Shown piece by piece: positions 1-8,832 of a stretch of 32,619 nucleotides of DNA; position 1 is the first letter of the stretch, and every line of letters begins with the position of its first letter. Under the pieces are notes generated by a model that saw nothing but the letters and a program-made list of their open reading frames with translations, searched no databases and was not told where the DNA came from. Made by a program: the position numbers and the translations under genes. The stretch lies in contig NZ_FXYF01000029.1 of NCBI RefSeq assembly GCF_900184945.1, positions 1-32,619 of the forward strand, in the 5' to 3' direction. The DNA is from Antarctobacter aquimaris. Lineage in GTDB: Bacteria > Pseudomonadota > Alphaproteobacteria > Rhodobacterales > Rhodobacteraceae.

Positions 1-114
1 TTTCGCCGCCTGCTGAACCGCAGCGCAGCGCTCCGCGACGCCGTCCGCGCCAGCGCCGAAAAACGCGGCATCGACCCATCACTCATCCTCACAGACACCA
101 AAACCTCCGGCTGA
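1..114 (+). CDS. C-terminal end of an unrecognised protein (partial)
   Basis: The first frame is open from the window edge to a TGA at 112-114 and gives 37 residues, ending in a polar tail with a GIDPSLIL segment. The start lies outside the window. Codon choice is GC-rich like the neighbouring genes, so it is probably the true end of a coding region. I do not recognise the family from so short a piece. The 152 bp that follow, up to the P-type ATPase, show no obvious hairpin terminator. Confidence 0.5.
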   Translation, partial: FRRLLNRSAALRDAVRASAEKRGIDPSLILTDTKTSG

Positions 115-266
115 GCCGGAGGAGGCGCCGACATGTCACGGCCGCCCGGACTCGACGCCACTTCCCCCCTGGGCGATGATGGCGACGACACAAGGGGGCC
201 CGGGGATCGGACAGCCACGTTCGACCCCACCTTTGGCATCCCCCTTGCAGAGGGAACCCGGACCGC

Positions 267-2174
267 ATGGAACAGACCACGTCGGATCGTTTGAAGACCG
301 CCATCCTGCTCTTGGCCGTGGCGGGTCTGGTCACCGGGCTTGCCGCCTATGTCGCCGGCCGGGGCGACCTGGCGACGCCGCTCTGGGTCGCCGGGGTGGT
401 GCCCGCGCTGACCGCGCTGGTGATCGAGATCCTGCGCAGCATCGGCCGGGGCGAGGTCGGGCTGGACATCGTCGCGGCGCTGTCGATGACCGCCGCGCTG
501 ATCTTTGGCGAGACGCTGGCGGCGGCGGTCGTGGCGGTGATGTACAGCGGCGGCACCTTCCTCGAAAGCTTTGCCGAGGGCCGGGCGCGGCGCGAGATGC
601 ACGATCTGCTGTCCCGCGTCCCGCGCACGGCCACGCGCCACCTGAACGGCGGTCTCGAGGAGGTGCCGCTGGACCAGATCGCCCCGGGCGACCGGCTGTT
701 GATCCGGCAGGGCGACGTGGTGCCGGTGGACGGCACGGTGGCCTCGGACGCGGCCTTTCTCGACACCTCTGCCCTGACGGGCGAATCGCTGCCCGTGCGG
801 CTGGTGCCGGGGGGCGCGGCGATGAGCGGATCGACAAACGCTGGCGAAGCCTTTGACCTGACCGCGACGCGGATCGCGCGGGACAGCACCTATGCCGGGA
901 TCGTCCGGCTGGTGGAAGAGGCGCAGCGGTCCAAGGCACCGATGTCCCGGCTGGCGGACCAATGGTCGCTGGGCTTTCTCGCCGTCACGGTCGCCATCGC
1001 CTTTGCCGCCTGGTGGTTCACCGGGGATCCGATCCGCGCCGTGGCGGTGCTGGTCGTCGCCACGCCCTGCCCGCTGATCCTGGCCGTGCCGGTGGCGCTG
1101 GTCGCGGGGCTGTCGCGCGCCGCGCATTACGGCGTGCTGATCAAGGGTGCCGGGCCTCTGGAGACGATGGCGCGCATCCGCACGCTGATCCTGGACAAGA
1201 CCGGCACCCTGACGGACGGCCGCCCGCAGATCGTGTCGATCGACAGCCACGACGGCATGTCCAAGGACGAGATCCTGCGGCTTGCCGCAGCCCTTGACCA
1301 GGCGTCCAAGCATCCCGTGGCGCAGGCCATCGTCGCCGCCGCCAAGGCGCGCCGCCTGGCGCTGCCCGTGCCGTCGGAGGTGGCCGAGATCCCCGGCGAG
1401 GGTGTCATTGGCCAGGTGGAGGGCCGCAAGGTCATCGTCGGCGGGGATGCCTTCGTGGCGGCCCGGGTCGGGCGGGCCGCAGACGATTTCCCCGCCCTCG
1501 ATGCCGGGTCTGTCCTTGTCGCCGTGGCGGTCGATGGACGCATGGCGGGTCACCTGGTGATGTCCGACCCCTTGCGCGACGGCACGGCCGCCATGCTCGA
1601 CGGGCTGCGCCAGCAGGGAATCACGCGCATCCTGCTGGCCACCGGCGACCGCGCCGACGTGGCCGAACGGGTGACCGAAGGCTTGCACCTGGACGGGCTG
1701 CGCGCCGGGCTGACACCCGATCAGAAGGTGCTGCTGGTGCTGGCCGAGCGCAAGCACGGCCCCGTCATGATGGTGGGCGACGGGGTCAATGACGCCCCCG
1801 CGCTGGCGGCGGCCGATGTCGGCGTGGCCATGGGCGCGCGCGGTGCCGCCGCCTCGGCCGAGGCGGCCGACGTGGTGCTGCTGGTGGACCGGGTCGACCG
1901 GCTGCGGCCGGGGATCGAGATCGCGCGGGCCTCGCGGCGGATCGCGGTCGAAAGCGTGGTCGCCGGGATCGGCCTGTCGGTGCTCGGCATGATCGCCGCC
2001 GCCTACGGCTACCTGACCCCGGTGCAGGGCGCCCTGCTGCAAGAGGTGATCGACGTCGCCGTGATCCTGAACGCTCTGCGCGCCCTGCGCATCACGCCCG
2101 GGGCGACGGCCGCATCGCCACCACCGGCCGCCGTGCCCGGCCAGGCCCGCCTGAGCAAAGACCCCACGGCCTGA
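267..2174 (+). CDS. P1B-type heavy-metal-translocating ATPase with TPC metal-binding motif
   Basis: A 635-residue inner-membrane transition-metal efflux ATPase. Visible landmarks are the actuator TGES loop near residue 171, the transmembrane metal site Thr-Pro-Cys at about 266-268, the phosphorylated aspartate in DKTGTLT at about 310, the P1B-specific Ser-Lys-His-Pro around His349, and the hinge GDGVNDAPA near 504. No N-terminal CxxC metal-binding domain is visible and the protein starts almost directly with membrane helices, so it is on the short side for the family. TPC instead of the usual CPC means the metal cannot be named from sequence; zinc, cadmium, cobalt or iron remain open. The ATG at 267 has an AGAGGGA-type ribosome binding site about 10 bases upstream. 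The gene stands alone, convergent with the tetronate operon and 37 bp from its end. Confidence 0.93.
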   Translation: MEQTTSDRLKTAILLLAVAGLVTGLAAYVAGRGDLATPLWVAGVVPALTALVIEILRSIGRGEVGLDIVAALSMTAALIFGETLAAAVVAVMYSGGTFLESFAEGRARREMHDLLSRVPRTATRHLNGGLEEVPLDQIAPGDRLLIRQGDVVPVDGTVASDAAFLDTSALTGESLPVRLVPGGAAMSGSTNAGEAFDLTATRIARDSTYAGIVRLVEEAQRSKAPMSRLADQWSLGFLAVTVAIAFAAWWFTGDPIRAVAVLVVATPCPLILAVPVALVAGLSRAAHYGVLIKGAGPLETMARIRTLILDKTGTLTDGRPQIVSIDSHDGMSKDEILRLAAALDQASKHPVAQAIVAAAKARRLALPVPSEVAEIPGEGVIGQVEGRKVIVGGDAFVAARVGRAADDFPALDAGSVLVAVAVDGRMAGHLVMSDPLRDGTAAMLDGLRQQGITRILLATGDRADVAERVTEGLHLDGLRAGLTPDQKVLLVLAERKHGPVMMVGDGVNDAPALAAADVGVAMGARGAAASAEAADVVLLVDRVDRLRPGIEIARASRRIAVESVVAGIGLSVLGMIAAAYGYLTPVQGALLQEVIDVAVILNALRALRITPGATAASPPPAAVPGQARLSKDPTA

Positions 2175-2211
2175 GCCGCAACGGGCTGATTACCCGGCGC
2201 GCGCGCAGGTC

Positions 2212-2862
2212 TCAGGCATCCCACTCCACGTCGAAGGTCCGCACCAGCCGGGCGACCTCATCTTCCGACAACCCGCGCGGCGACATGCCCCGTGTCATCA
2301 TCGCCAGTCGCGCCGTGTCCTCGAGCTCCTCGATCGCGTTGCAGGCGGCCTCAAGGTCCTTGCCGGCGACAACCGGGCCGTGGTTGGCCAGCATCACGGC
2401 AGAGCGTTTGCCGGCAAGACCGCGCACCGCCTCGCCCATCGCCGGGTCGCCGGGCAGGAAGAAGGGCAGCAGCTTGACCTTGCCCAGCTTCATGATCGCG
2501 TAGGGCGTCAGCGGCGGCAGGAAATTGTCCGGGTCGACCTCGGGCATCATCGACAGGGCAACCGAATGGCAGGCGTGCAGGTGAACCACGGCCCCGGCGG
2601 TGGACCGGGTGTCGTAGAACGCGCTGTGCAGCGGCATTTCCTTGGTCGGCGGATCGCCATCGACCAACCGCCCGGCGGCGTCGAACCGGCTCAGCCGCGC
2701 CGGATCGAGCCGGCCAAAGCTGGTGCCGGTCGGGCTGACCAGCAGCCCGCCATCCGCCGTGCGGGCCGAGATGTTGCCGGTGCTGCCGCCGGTCAGCCCG
2801 CGGTCGAACATCGACCTCGCCAGCAGGCACATCGTTTCGCGCAGGCGGGAGTCCTCGGTCAT
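2212..2862 (-). CDS. otnC: 3-oxo-tetronate 4-phosphate decarboxylase-like class II aldolase (OtnC)
   Basis: A 216-residue class II aldolase/adducin-fold protein. In the OtnC group the enzyme decarboxylates 3-oxo-tetronate 4-phosphate to dihydroxyacetone phosphate in the cytoplasm. The fold is supported by GGSTGNISAR (phosphate and substrate loop) near the N-terminus, a metal-ligand segment with VVHLHACHS, and a later ANHGPVVAG segment carrying the third metal histidine. The ATG at 2862 overlaps the stop of the preceding kinase gene as ATGA, which fixes the start and indicates translational coupling. It is the last gene of the ten-gene operon. Kinase partnership makes OtnC more likely than a fuculose-phosphate aldolase, but substrate stereochemistry (D-erythronate or L-threonate) cannot be read. 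Confidence 0.85.
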   Translation of the reverse strand: MTEDSRLRETMCLLARSMFDRGLTGGSTGNISARTADGGLLVSPTGTSFGRLDPARLSRFDAAGRLVDGDPPTKEMPLHSAFYDTRSTAGAVVHLHACHSVALSMMPEVDPDNFLPPLTPYAIMKLGKVKLLPFFLPGDPAMGEAVRGLAGKRSAVMLANHGPVVAGKDLEAACNAIEELEDTARLAMMTRGMSPRGLSEDEVARLVRTFDVEWDA

Positions 2863-4130
2863 CCGGCCTCCAGCACGTCCTGCGCATCGGTGAAAAAGCC
2901 CGGCTGCCCGAAGTTGCCCGATTTCAGCGTCAGCGCAACCTGCTGCCCGGCCGAGCGGCACAGGGTCCAGGGCACGCCCGGGGCGATCTCGGGGCCGATG
3001 TCCAGCCGATCCACCCCAAGCGCCTGCGTGACGGCACCCGAGGTTTCCCCTCCGGCGACGATGATCCGCCGCGCCCCGGCGTCGCGGGCCGCCACGGCAC
3101 AGGCAGCAAGCGTCTGTTCGACAAGCTGCCCCGCCTCGGCCACGCCCAGCCTGTTCTGCGCGGCCTTGACGCTGGCCGGATCCGCCGTGGCATAGACCAT
3201 CGGTACAGCGGTCAGATCCTGCGTTGCCAGCCAGTCCAGCACCGGCGCAGGCCCCGCCTCGGCCAGCGTCAGCGGATCCAGCCGGTAGGATGGCGCGCCC
3301 GTGTCCAGGTAGGCCGCGACCTGCCGGTTGGTCATGTCCGAACAACTGCCCGACAGGACGATTCCCCGCGCCGGAACCTTGGGAAAGGCCATTTTCGGCG
3401 CATCGGCCGACAGCAGCCCGTCGGCGACGTAGAGCCTAGGCAACGGCATCGCCACGGCCGACCCGCCGGTCAGCAGCCGCATGTCGCGGCAGGCGTCGGC
3501 GATGATGTCGAGGTCCGCGTTCGCCACGGCGTCGATGACGACATGGGCGACACCCTCGGCCGCGAGGGCGGCCAGCGCCTCGCGCAGCGCCTGCGCGCCC
3601 TTGGCGACGGTCAGCCTGTCGACCAGCCCGACCGGCCGGGTGACCTGCGGCGCCAGCAGCCGCATCAGGTTGCTGTCGCGCATGGGGGTCAGGGGGTGGT
3701 CGCGCATCGGGCTTTCTGCCAGCGGCTGCCGCCCGACAAACAGGTTGCCCATGAAGATGGTTCGCCCGTTTTCCGGGAAGGCCGGGCAATAGATCGTCTG
3801 AGCGGCGCCCAGATCGCGCATCAAGGCCTCGGCCACCGGGCCGATGTTGCCGGTCGGCGTGCTGTCGAAGGTCGAACAATACTTCCAGAAGAACCGGCTG
3901 GCGCCCGCGCGTTGCAGCCAGTCCAGCGCCGCGCGCGCCTGCTCGACGGCCTGCGCGACCGGGGCGGTGCGGGACTTCAGCGCGATCACCTCGAACGGGC
4001 TGGTGTCGCCGGGCGGCTCGGTCGGGACGCCGATCCGCAGCGAGACGCGCACGCCGCTGCGGGCCAGTAGTCCGGCCAGGTCCGTGGCGCCGGTGAAATC
4101 ATCCGCGACGCATCCAAGCAGCGTAGTCAT
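2859..4130 (-). CDS. otnK: 3-oxo-tetronate kinase family protein (OtnK, four-carbon acid sugar kinase)
   Basis: A 423-residue protein of the four-carbon acid sugar kinase family (formerly DUF1537). It should phosphorylate a 3-oxo (or 2-oxo) tetronate at C4 with ATP. The N-terminus has the family signature VADDFTGATDLAG, the middle has SGSCSDMTNRQ, and the C-terminal nucleotide-binding domain has VAGGETSGAVTQALG. Length is normal for the family (about 420). ATG at 4130 overlaps the stop of the upstream dehydrogenase gene (ATGA), and its own stop overlaps otnC in the same way. These couplings make a dehydrogenase-kinase-decarboxylase block as in described tetronate pathways. Confidence 0.92.
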   Translation of the reverse strand: MTTLLGCVADDFTGATDLAGLLARSGVRVSLRIGVPTEPPGDTSPFEVIALKSRTAPVAQAVEQARAALDWLQRAGASRFFWKYCSTFDSTPTGNIGPVAEALMRDLGAAQTIYCPAFPENGRTIFMGNLFVGRQPLAESPMRDHPLTPMRDSNLMRLLAPQVTRPVGLVDRLTVAKGAQALREALAALAAEGVAHVVIDAVANADLDIIADACRDMRLLTGGSAVAMPLPRLYVADGLLSADAPKMAFPKVPARGIVLSGSCSDMTNRQVAAYLDTGAPSYRLDPLTLAEAGPAPVLDWLATQDLTAVPMVYATADPASVKAAQNRLGVAEAGQLVEQTLAACAVAARDAGARRIIVAGGETSGAVTQALGVDRLDIGPEIAPGVPWTLCRSAGQQVALTLKSGNFGQPGFFTDAQDVLEAG

Positions 4131-5056
4131 TCCGCGCCCCCGTCTTCGCCCGGCAGGCGCAGGCCGGCGTTGCGGGCATAGACCTTGGCCACCGCGGCAT
4201 CGTCCTCGGCCCCCAGCCCCATGCCGGCGGCAGCCAGGAACTGCTGCATCGCCGCCGCGGTCAGCGGCGCGCCGAACCGCGCGCCGCGCGCGATGTCCAG
4301 CACGATGCCCAGGTCCTTGGGCCAGATGTTGACCGAGCTGTGCGGCGTGTAGTCCCCGGCCACCACGTGCGGCGCGCGGTTCTCCAGCATCCAGCTGGTG
4401 CCCGCGCATTTGCTGATCACCTCCAGGAATTTCTCCGGGGCGACGCCCTGCGTCATGCCGAAGGTCAGCGCCTCGGCCATTGCGGCGATATGCACCCCGG
4501 CCAGCATCTGGTTGACGGCCTTCATGGCGCTGCCCGCGCCGGCGCTGTCGCCCAGTTCGAACACCGTCTCGGCGATGCCGTCCAGAACCCCGCGCAGCGC
4601 GGCGAACGCCTCTGGCCGGCCCGAGGCCATGATGCTCAGGCGGCCCTCGGCGGCCCGGGCCGATCCGCCCGAGATCGGGGCGTCGAGGTAATGCACGCCA
4701 TGTTCGGCACAGCGCGCCTCCATCCGACGGGCGAACTCCGGCGGCACCGTGGCGCAGGACATAACGGCTGCGCCGGGGCGCAGCGCGGGGACGATGCCAC
4801 CTGCCCCGAACAGCACGTCCTCGGTCTGCGCGGCGTTCAGAACCACGACGATCACCGCGTCCAGCGTGCCGGCATGGTCGCGGACATCGCTGTCCTGGCC
4901 GCCCTCGCTGACAAAGCGGGCGCGATTGGCGGGCGCGACGTCGACGCCCCAGACCCGGTGACCCGCGCGCAAGGCCGAACCGGCGATGCCGTAGCCCATG
5001 GACCCCAGGCCGTACACGGCCAGTTGCAATGCTGTTCCTGTCGTCACGTTCTTCAT
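4127..5056 (-). CDS. ltnD: L-threonate 2-dehydrogenase-like beta-hydroxyacid dehydrogenase
   Basis: A 309-residue NAD(P)-dependent enzyme of the 3-hydroxyisobutyrate dehydrogenase family. The N-terminal Rossmann fold has VYGLGSMGYGIA near residue 15. The substrate loop is DAPISGGSARAAEG, and the catalytic lysine lies in GSAMKAVNQML. In LtnD enzymes the reaction is oxidation of L-threonate to 2-oxo-tetronate. The pairing with otnK and otnC favours LtnD over other family members. The start at 5056 is ATG; 48 bp of GC-rich spacer separate it from the hydrolase gene upstream, the only untranslated gap in the distal half of the operon. Confidence 0.85.
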   Translation of the reverse strand: MKNVTTGTALQLAVYGLGSMGYGIAGSALRAGHRVWGVDVAPANRARFVSEGGQDSDVRDHAGTLDAVIVVVLNAAQTEDVLFGAGGIVPALRPGAAVMSCATVPPEFARRMEARCAEHGVHYLDAPISGGSARAAEGRLSIMASGRPEAFAALRGVLDGIAETVFELGDSAGAGSAMKAVNQMLAGVHIAAMAEALTFGMTQGVAPEKFLEVISKCAGTSWMLENRAPHVVAGDYTPHSSVNIWPKDLGIVLDIARGARFGAPLTAAAMQQFLAAAGMGLGAEDDAAVAKVYARNAGLRLPGEDGGAE

Positions 5057-5104
5057 CCCTTCTTGCGCCCTTTCCCCCCACGGTCGGGGGGCGGGGCGGA
5101 CGTG

Positions 5105-5830
5105 TCAATGCCGCGCGGTCGTCCCGGCGTGGTATTCGACGGCCGCTTCCAGCCTGACCAGCGCATTGGCACAGGCCTCGGGGCCCTCCAGCAGGGCATA
5201 ATGGCCCAGGCCCGGAAGATCGGCGAACTGCCCCATCGGCGCGGCCTGGGCGGCGGCTTGCCCCTGGGCCACAGGGGCGCTGTCATCCTCGCCCCCGGTC
5301 AGCACCATCACCGGCGCCTGCGCCCCGGACAGGGCCGCAAGCGCGCCGGGGCGGGTCAGGGCCAGCTGCGTCTGCGCCGCGATGTCGGACGCAGACGCGT
5401 TGGCCATGGCCAGAAGGGCCACGCGCACCCGGTCCGGTGCCGGTCCATGCAGCGCGGGCAAGCGCGGCCGCAAGGCCGCGGCCCCGCCTGTGGTTACGAC
5501 ATCACGGGCGAGGGCATGACGCGCCACGGCCTTGCGGGGATCGTCGGGATAGGGGTTCAGCCCGAACAGGATGATCCGCGCCGGAGACCGCCTGTCGGCA
5601 AGATGCGCCGCGACGATCGCGCCCAGGGAGAAGCCGCACAGCACGGCCCCCTTCGCGCGGGTATTGAGAAGGCTTTCGTAGGCGTCGACGGTCGGCTGCC
5701 GCAATTCGACGCTGTGCCGGCGTGTGACCGGCACGCCGAGAACGTCGAGAAACCCGTCGAAAATCGCGCCGGTACAGAGGGTGCCCGGCAGCAGGACCCA
5801 GTTCCTGGATCGGAGGTCCTCAATAGCCAT
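5105..5830 (-). CDS. Alpha/beta-fold hydrolase in tetronate operon
   Basis: A 241-residue cytoplasmic alpha/beta hydrolase. The nucleophile elbow is GFSLG, the likely acid is in LTGGEDDSAP, and the catalytic histidine is in GLGHYALLE near the C-terminus, so the triad looks complete. The oxyanion strand is LLPGTLCTG. No signal peptide is seen. Its ATG at 5830 lies inside the end of the aldolase gene (11-bp overlap). The substrate is unknown; in this operon an ester or lactone of a sugar acid is a reasonable guess, which would release the free acid for the dehydrogenase. Confidence 0.85.
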   Translation of the reverse strand: MAIEDLRSRNWVLLPGTLCTGAIFDGFLDVLGVPVTRRHSVELRQPTVDAYESLLNTRAKGAVLCGFSLGAIVAAHLADRRSPARIILFGLNPYPDDPRKAVARHALARDVVTTGGAAALRPRLPALHGPAPDRVRVALLAMANASASDIAAQTQLALTRPGALAALSGAQAPVMVLTGGEDDSAPVAQGQAAAQAAPMGQFADLPGLGHYALLEGPEACANALVRLEAAVEYHAGTTARH

Positions 5831-6617
5831 GACGCGCGGCGGAGCGTGGCACGGCGGCGTCCGGTTCGGCCAGGGTGACGCGGACCGCCTCTTTCATGCT
5901 GCGGGTCAGGTGAGCGAAATCGTTTGCCGGGGTCACCAGCCGAAATCCCTGGTCCGCGCGGGCGCGCGCCTCTTCGGCAGAGGCGCAGAAGATCCCGGCC
6001 GGGGTGTTGCGGACCTGGGCCGCCTGCAGGACCCGGGCCAGCGCGGCCTCGGATCTCGGGCGCGGGTGGCCGACATGACCGTCGAGGTCAAAGGCCAGAT
6101 CGTTGGGGCCAAGGTAGATCATGTCGACGCCCTCGACATCCAGGATCTCGTCGATGCGGTCGACCGCCTCGGCGGTCTCGATCATCGGGATGACCATGAT
6201 CGTGCGGTCGGCCTCGGCCACGTAATCGGCGCCACCGTACAGCAGGCCGCGCGACGGCCCGAAACTGCGCTTGCCCGTCGGCGGATAGCGGCAGGCGGCC
6301 ACCAGGTCGGCCGCCTGTTGCGGAGTCGAGATCATCGGGCAGATGATGCCGTAGGCGCCGGCATCCAGCAGGTGCATGATCCGGGCGGCGTCCAGCGCCG
6401 GAACGCGGACCAGCGGGGTGGCCGGCGTTGCCGAGATGGCCTGCATCATCTGCAAGGCATCCGCGAAATCCAGCATCCCGTGTTGCAGGTCCACCGTCAC
6501 CGAATGCACGCCGCTGTGCCCCACGCCTTCGGCGGCATAGGTGGAAGCGATCGACAGCCAGGCGTTGATCACCAGTTGCCCGGCCTCGAGGCGGGTCCTG
6601 ATCTGGTTGGGCCGCAT
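5820..6617 (-). CDS. HpcH/HpaI-family class II aldolase
   Basis: A 265-residue TIM-barrel aldolase of the HpcH/HpaI (2-keto-3-deoxy acid) family, which uses a divalent metal to cleave 2-keto-3-deoxy acids to pyruvate and an aldehyde. Family marks are the VTVDLQHGM strand, GAYGIICPMIST (metal and phosphate region), VIPMIET with the metal-ligand glutamate, and YLGPNDLAFDL with the metal-ligand aspartate. The usual Glu-His pair before the first motif appears as Asp-Leu-Gln-His. The start at 6617 overlaps the cupin gene stop as TGATG. In context it may provide an alternative cleavage of a keto-acid intermediate. Confidence 0.88.
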   Translation of the reverse strand: MRPNQIRTRLEAGQLVINAWLSIASTYAAEGVGHSGVHSVTVDLQHGMLDFADALQMMQAISATPATPLVRVPALDAARIMHLLDAGAYGIICPMISTPQQAADLVAACRYPPTGKRSFGPSRGLLYGGADYVAEADRTIMVIPMIETAEAVDRIDEILDVEGVDMIYLGPNDLAFDLDGHVGHPRPRSEAALARVLQAAQVRNTPAGIFCASAEEARARADQGFRLVTPANDFAHLTRSMKEAVRVTLAEPDAAVPRSAARHGY

Positions 6618-7744
6618 CACTTGGCCCGTCCGTAGACGGGCAACAGGGCGGCCTTGGCCACGAACCCGCCGGCATCCAGCCCCAGGCCGGCCGCCTGCGC
6701 CGCCTGCACCACCTCGGGGGCAAAGACCGGACGCTTGCGGTGATCGCCGGAAACGACGATCAGCACCTCGACCGGCGCATCGCCTAGCGCGGTGATCCGG
6801 CGCGCCACGCCTGCGGGGACCGAGTAGGTGTCCCAGGCGTCCACCTCGACCGAGGCGCCGGCATCGTCGCCCAGGTCCAGCCGCAGCCGGCCTTCGTGCA
6901 CGATCAGCACCATCTTGTCGTCCAGGGTAAACGGCCCGACGGACTGGCCCGGCTCCAGCCGGAGCCACTCGGCGGAAAACCCGTGCGGGTTGGTGATGGG
7001 CGCGGCGTGGTCGCGGTTCTGGGTGATGCCGTAGCCAATCACCGGGGCGATCTGCGCGCCGCCGCCGGGCAGGTCCCGGTCGATGAAGGCGGGGCGGAAA
7101 TCACGCGCGTCACGCGCCACGATGCGCTTCATCATCTCGTCGCGCGACACCGGGCGCAGGTCGGCCACGTCGGCGTCCGCCATCGGCGGGATGCGCCCGT
7201 CCTCGGGCGGCACCGCGTCGCCGCGCGAGGTGTCGATCAGCCGGTTGTCCGAGGAAATGTATAGCCCGTAATCCGCCGCCTCGCGGATGATGTCGGGGTG
7301 AAAGATCACGCCGCCGGTGTTGTCGCCGCCGAGGATGGTGAACAGCCAGCCATCGTCCGGGCCGCTGTTGGTGAACCCGCGAAAGATCCAGGTCGGCACC
7401 GACACGATGTCCCCGGCACGGCCGACCACCTCGTTTTCGCCGTTCGATCCCCAGCGAAAGGTCCATTCGCCGCGCTGGACGATAAAGACTTCGGCGGTGA
7501 AATGGATGTGCAGGTTGTTGGTGATGCCGTTCGGCATCGCGGCGGCGCCGATGTTGAAGCCGTGCGCCTCGGGCAGGTTGATGACCTGGTCATCGGACGA
7601 GGTCACGCCCGGCCCGATGATCGAGTAGTTTTCCTTGAGGTGCGAACCGGGCTTCTTGCAGTCGATGAAGGCGACGGTGCAGGAGACATAGTCGGAACGC
7701 TTGATTTGCCGGGCATCGGCCTGTTGCTGGGTGAGGGAGGTCAT
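6617..7744 (-). CDS. Two-domain cupin protein, possible sugar-acid isomerase or dioxygenase
   Basis: A 375-residue bicupin. The N-terminal cupin has a metal motif HIHFTAEVF (His, His, Glu ligands) at about residues 79-87. The second motif of this cupin (VPTWIFRGFTN) lacks the usual histidine. The C-terminal cupin, from about residue 240, has no metal histidines at all (FTLDDKMVLIVHEG), so only the first domain can bind metal in a canonical way. ATG at 7744 has a GAAGGA ribosome binding site 6 bases away. It is the first enzyme gene after the transporter. I cannot assign a reaction. Cupins include both ring-cleaving dioxygenases and sugar isomerases, and the operon lacks the expected isomerase OtnI. 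Confidence 0.85.
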   Translation of the reverse strand: MTSLTQQQADARQIKRSDYVSCTVAFIDCKKPGSHLKENYSIIGPGVTSSDDQVINLPEAHGFNIGAAAMPNGITNNLHIHFTAEVFIVQRGEWTFRWGSNGENEVVGRAGDIVSVPTWIFRGFTNSGPDDGWLFTILGGDNTGGVIFHPDIIREAADYGLYISSDNRLIDTSRGDAVPPEDGRIPPMADADVADLRPVSRDEMMKRIVARDARDFRPAFIDRDLPGGGAQIAPVIGYGITQNRDHAAPITNPHGFSAEWLRLEPGQSVGPFTLDDKMVLIVHEGRLRLDLGDDAGASVEVDAWDTYSVPAGVARRITALGDAPVEVLIVVSGDHRKRPVFAPEVVQAAQAAGLGLDAGGFVAKAALLPVYGRAK

Positions 7745-7764
7745 GGCTGGTCCTTCGGGATTGG

Positions 7765-8820
7765 TCAGGTGGCGAGCCGCTGCCCGGAGGCGCGGTCGAA
7801 AAGGTGAAGACGGGCGCCGGGCCGGGGCGCCAGGTGGCAGGGCGCGTCGATCGGCGCCTCGAAATCCGCCGCGCCCCGGGCGCAGACCGAGGTCGGTCCG
7901 GCGCGCAGCGTCACCAGCGTGCTGTCGCCGGTCAGTTCCAGCGCGTAGAGCTTGCCGGTGATGGCGGCCGAGGCATCCGGCGTGATGTCCAGTTCCTCCG
8001 GGCGGATGCCCAGCACCACGCCGTCGCGATCAGGAAGGTCCACCGGCACCTCGACCCCGGTGGCGCGGAACACGCCGCCCCGGACGCTGCCGTCGATCAG
8101 ATTCATCGAGGGCGAGCCGATGAAGCCCGCGACGAACAGGTCCGCAGGTTCGGCATAGATCCGTTTCGGGGTGTCCAGCTGCACGATCCGGCCTTCGCGC
8201 ATCACGGCGACGCGGCTGGCCAGGGTCATCGCTTCCATCTGGTCGTGTGTCACGTAGACGGTCGTCACGCCCAGCTCGTGGTGCAGGTGCTTCAGTTCGG
8301 CCCGCATCGTCACCCGCAGCTTGGCGTCGAGGTTCGACAGCGGCTCGTCCATGAGAAAAATCTTGGGCGTGCGCACGATGGCCCGCGCCAGCGCCACGCG
8401 CTGCCGCTGCCCCCCCGAAAGCTCGGACGGGCGGCGCTCCAGCAGGGCGCCCAGTTCGACCTTCTCCGCCGTCTCGCGCACGCGCTGCTTGCGCGTGGCC
8501 CTGTCGACGCCGCGCAGCTTCAGCGGGTACTCGATGTTCTGCCCCACGGTCATGTGCGGATAAAGACCGTAGTTCTGGAACACCATGGCGATGTCGCGGT
8601 CCTTGGGCGGCTTGTCATTCACCCTCTGGCCGGCGATCAGGATATCGCCCGCGGTGATGTCCTCCAGCCCCGCGATCATGCGCATGGTCGTGGTCTTGCC
8701 GCAGCCGGACGGCCCCAGCAGCACCAGGAATTCGCCGTCCTCGATGGTCAGGTTCTGTTTCGGGACGGCAAGAAACGCGCCGTACCTCTTTTCGATGTCG
8801 ACAAGACGGACCTCGGCCAT
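7765..8820 (-). CDS. CUT1 sugar ABC transporter ATPase (UgpC/MalK type)
   Basis: A 351-residue ATPase of a carbohydrate importer. It shows Walker A GPSGCGKTT near residue 35, the signature LSGGQRQRVALARAIV, Walker B IFLMDEP, the D-loop SNLDAKLR and the H-loop TVYVTHDQMEA. A C-terminal TOBE-type region follows (IRPEELDI), as in MalK/UgpC, where it can carry regulatory contacts. It sits at the cytoplasmic face and works with the two permeases encoded just upstream. There is a 12-bp gap to the upstream permease and a 20-bp gap to the cupin. The substrate cannot be inferred from the ATPase alone. Confidence 0.95.
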   Translation of the reverse strand: MAEVRLVDIEKRYGAFLAVPKQNLTIEDGEFLVLLGPSGCGKTTTMRMIAGLEDITAGDILIAGQRVNDKPPKDRDIAMVFQNYGLYPHMTVGQNIEYPLKLRGVDRATRKQRVRETAEKVELGALLERRPSELSGGQRQRVALARAIVRTPKIFLMDEPLSNLDAKLRVTMRAELKHLHHELGVTTVYVTHDQMEAMTLASRVAVMREGRIVQLDTPKRIYAEPADLFVAGFIGSPSMNLIDGSVRGGVFRATGVEVPVDLPDRDGVVLGIRPEELDITPDASAAITGKLYALELTGDSTLVTLRAGPTSVCARGAADFEAPIDAPCHLAPRPGARLHLFDRASGQRLAT

Positions 8821-8832
8821 GTCTGGTTTCCT

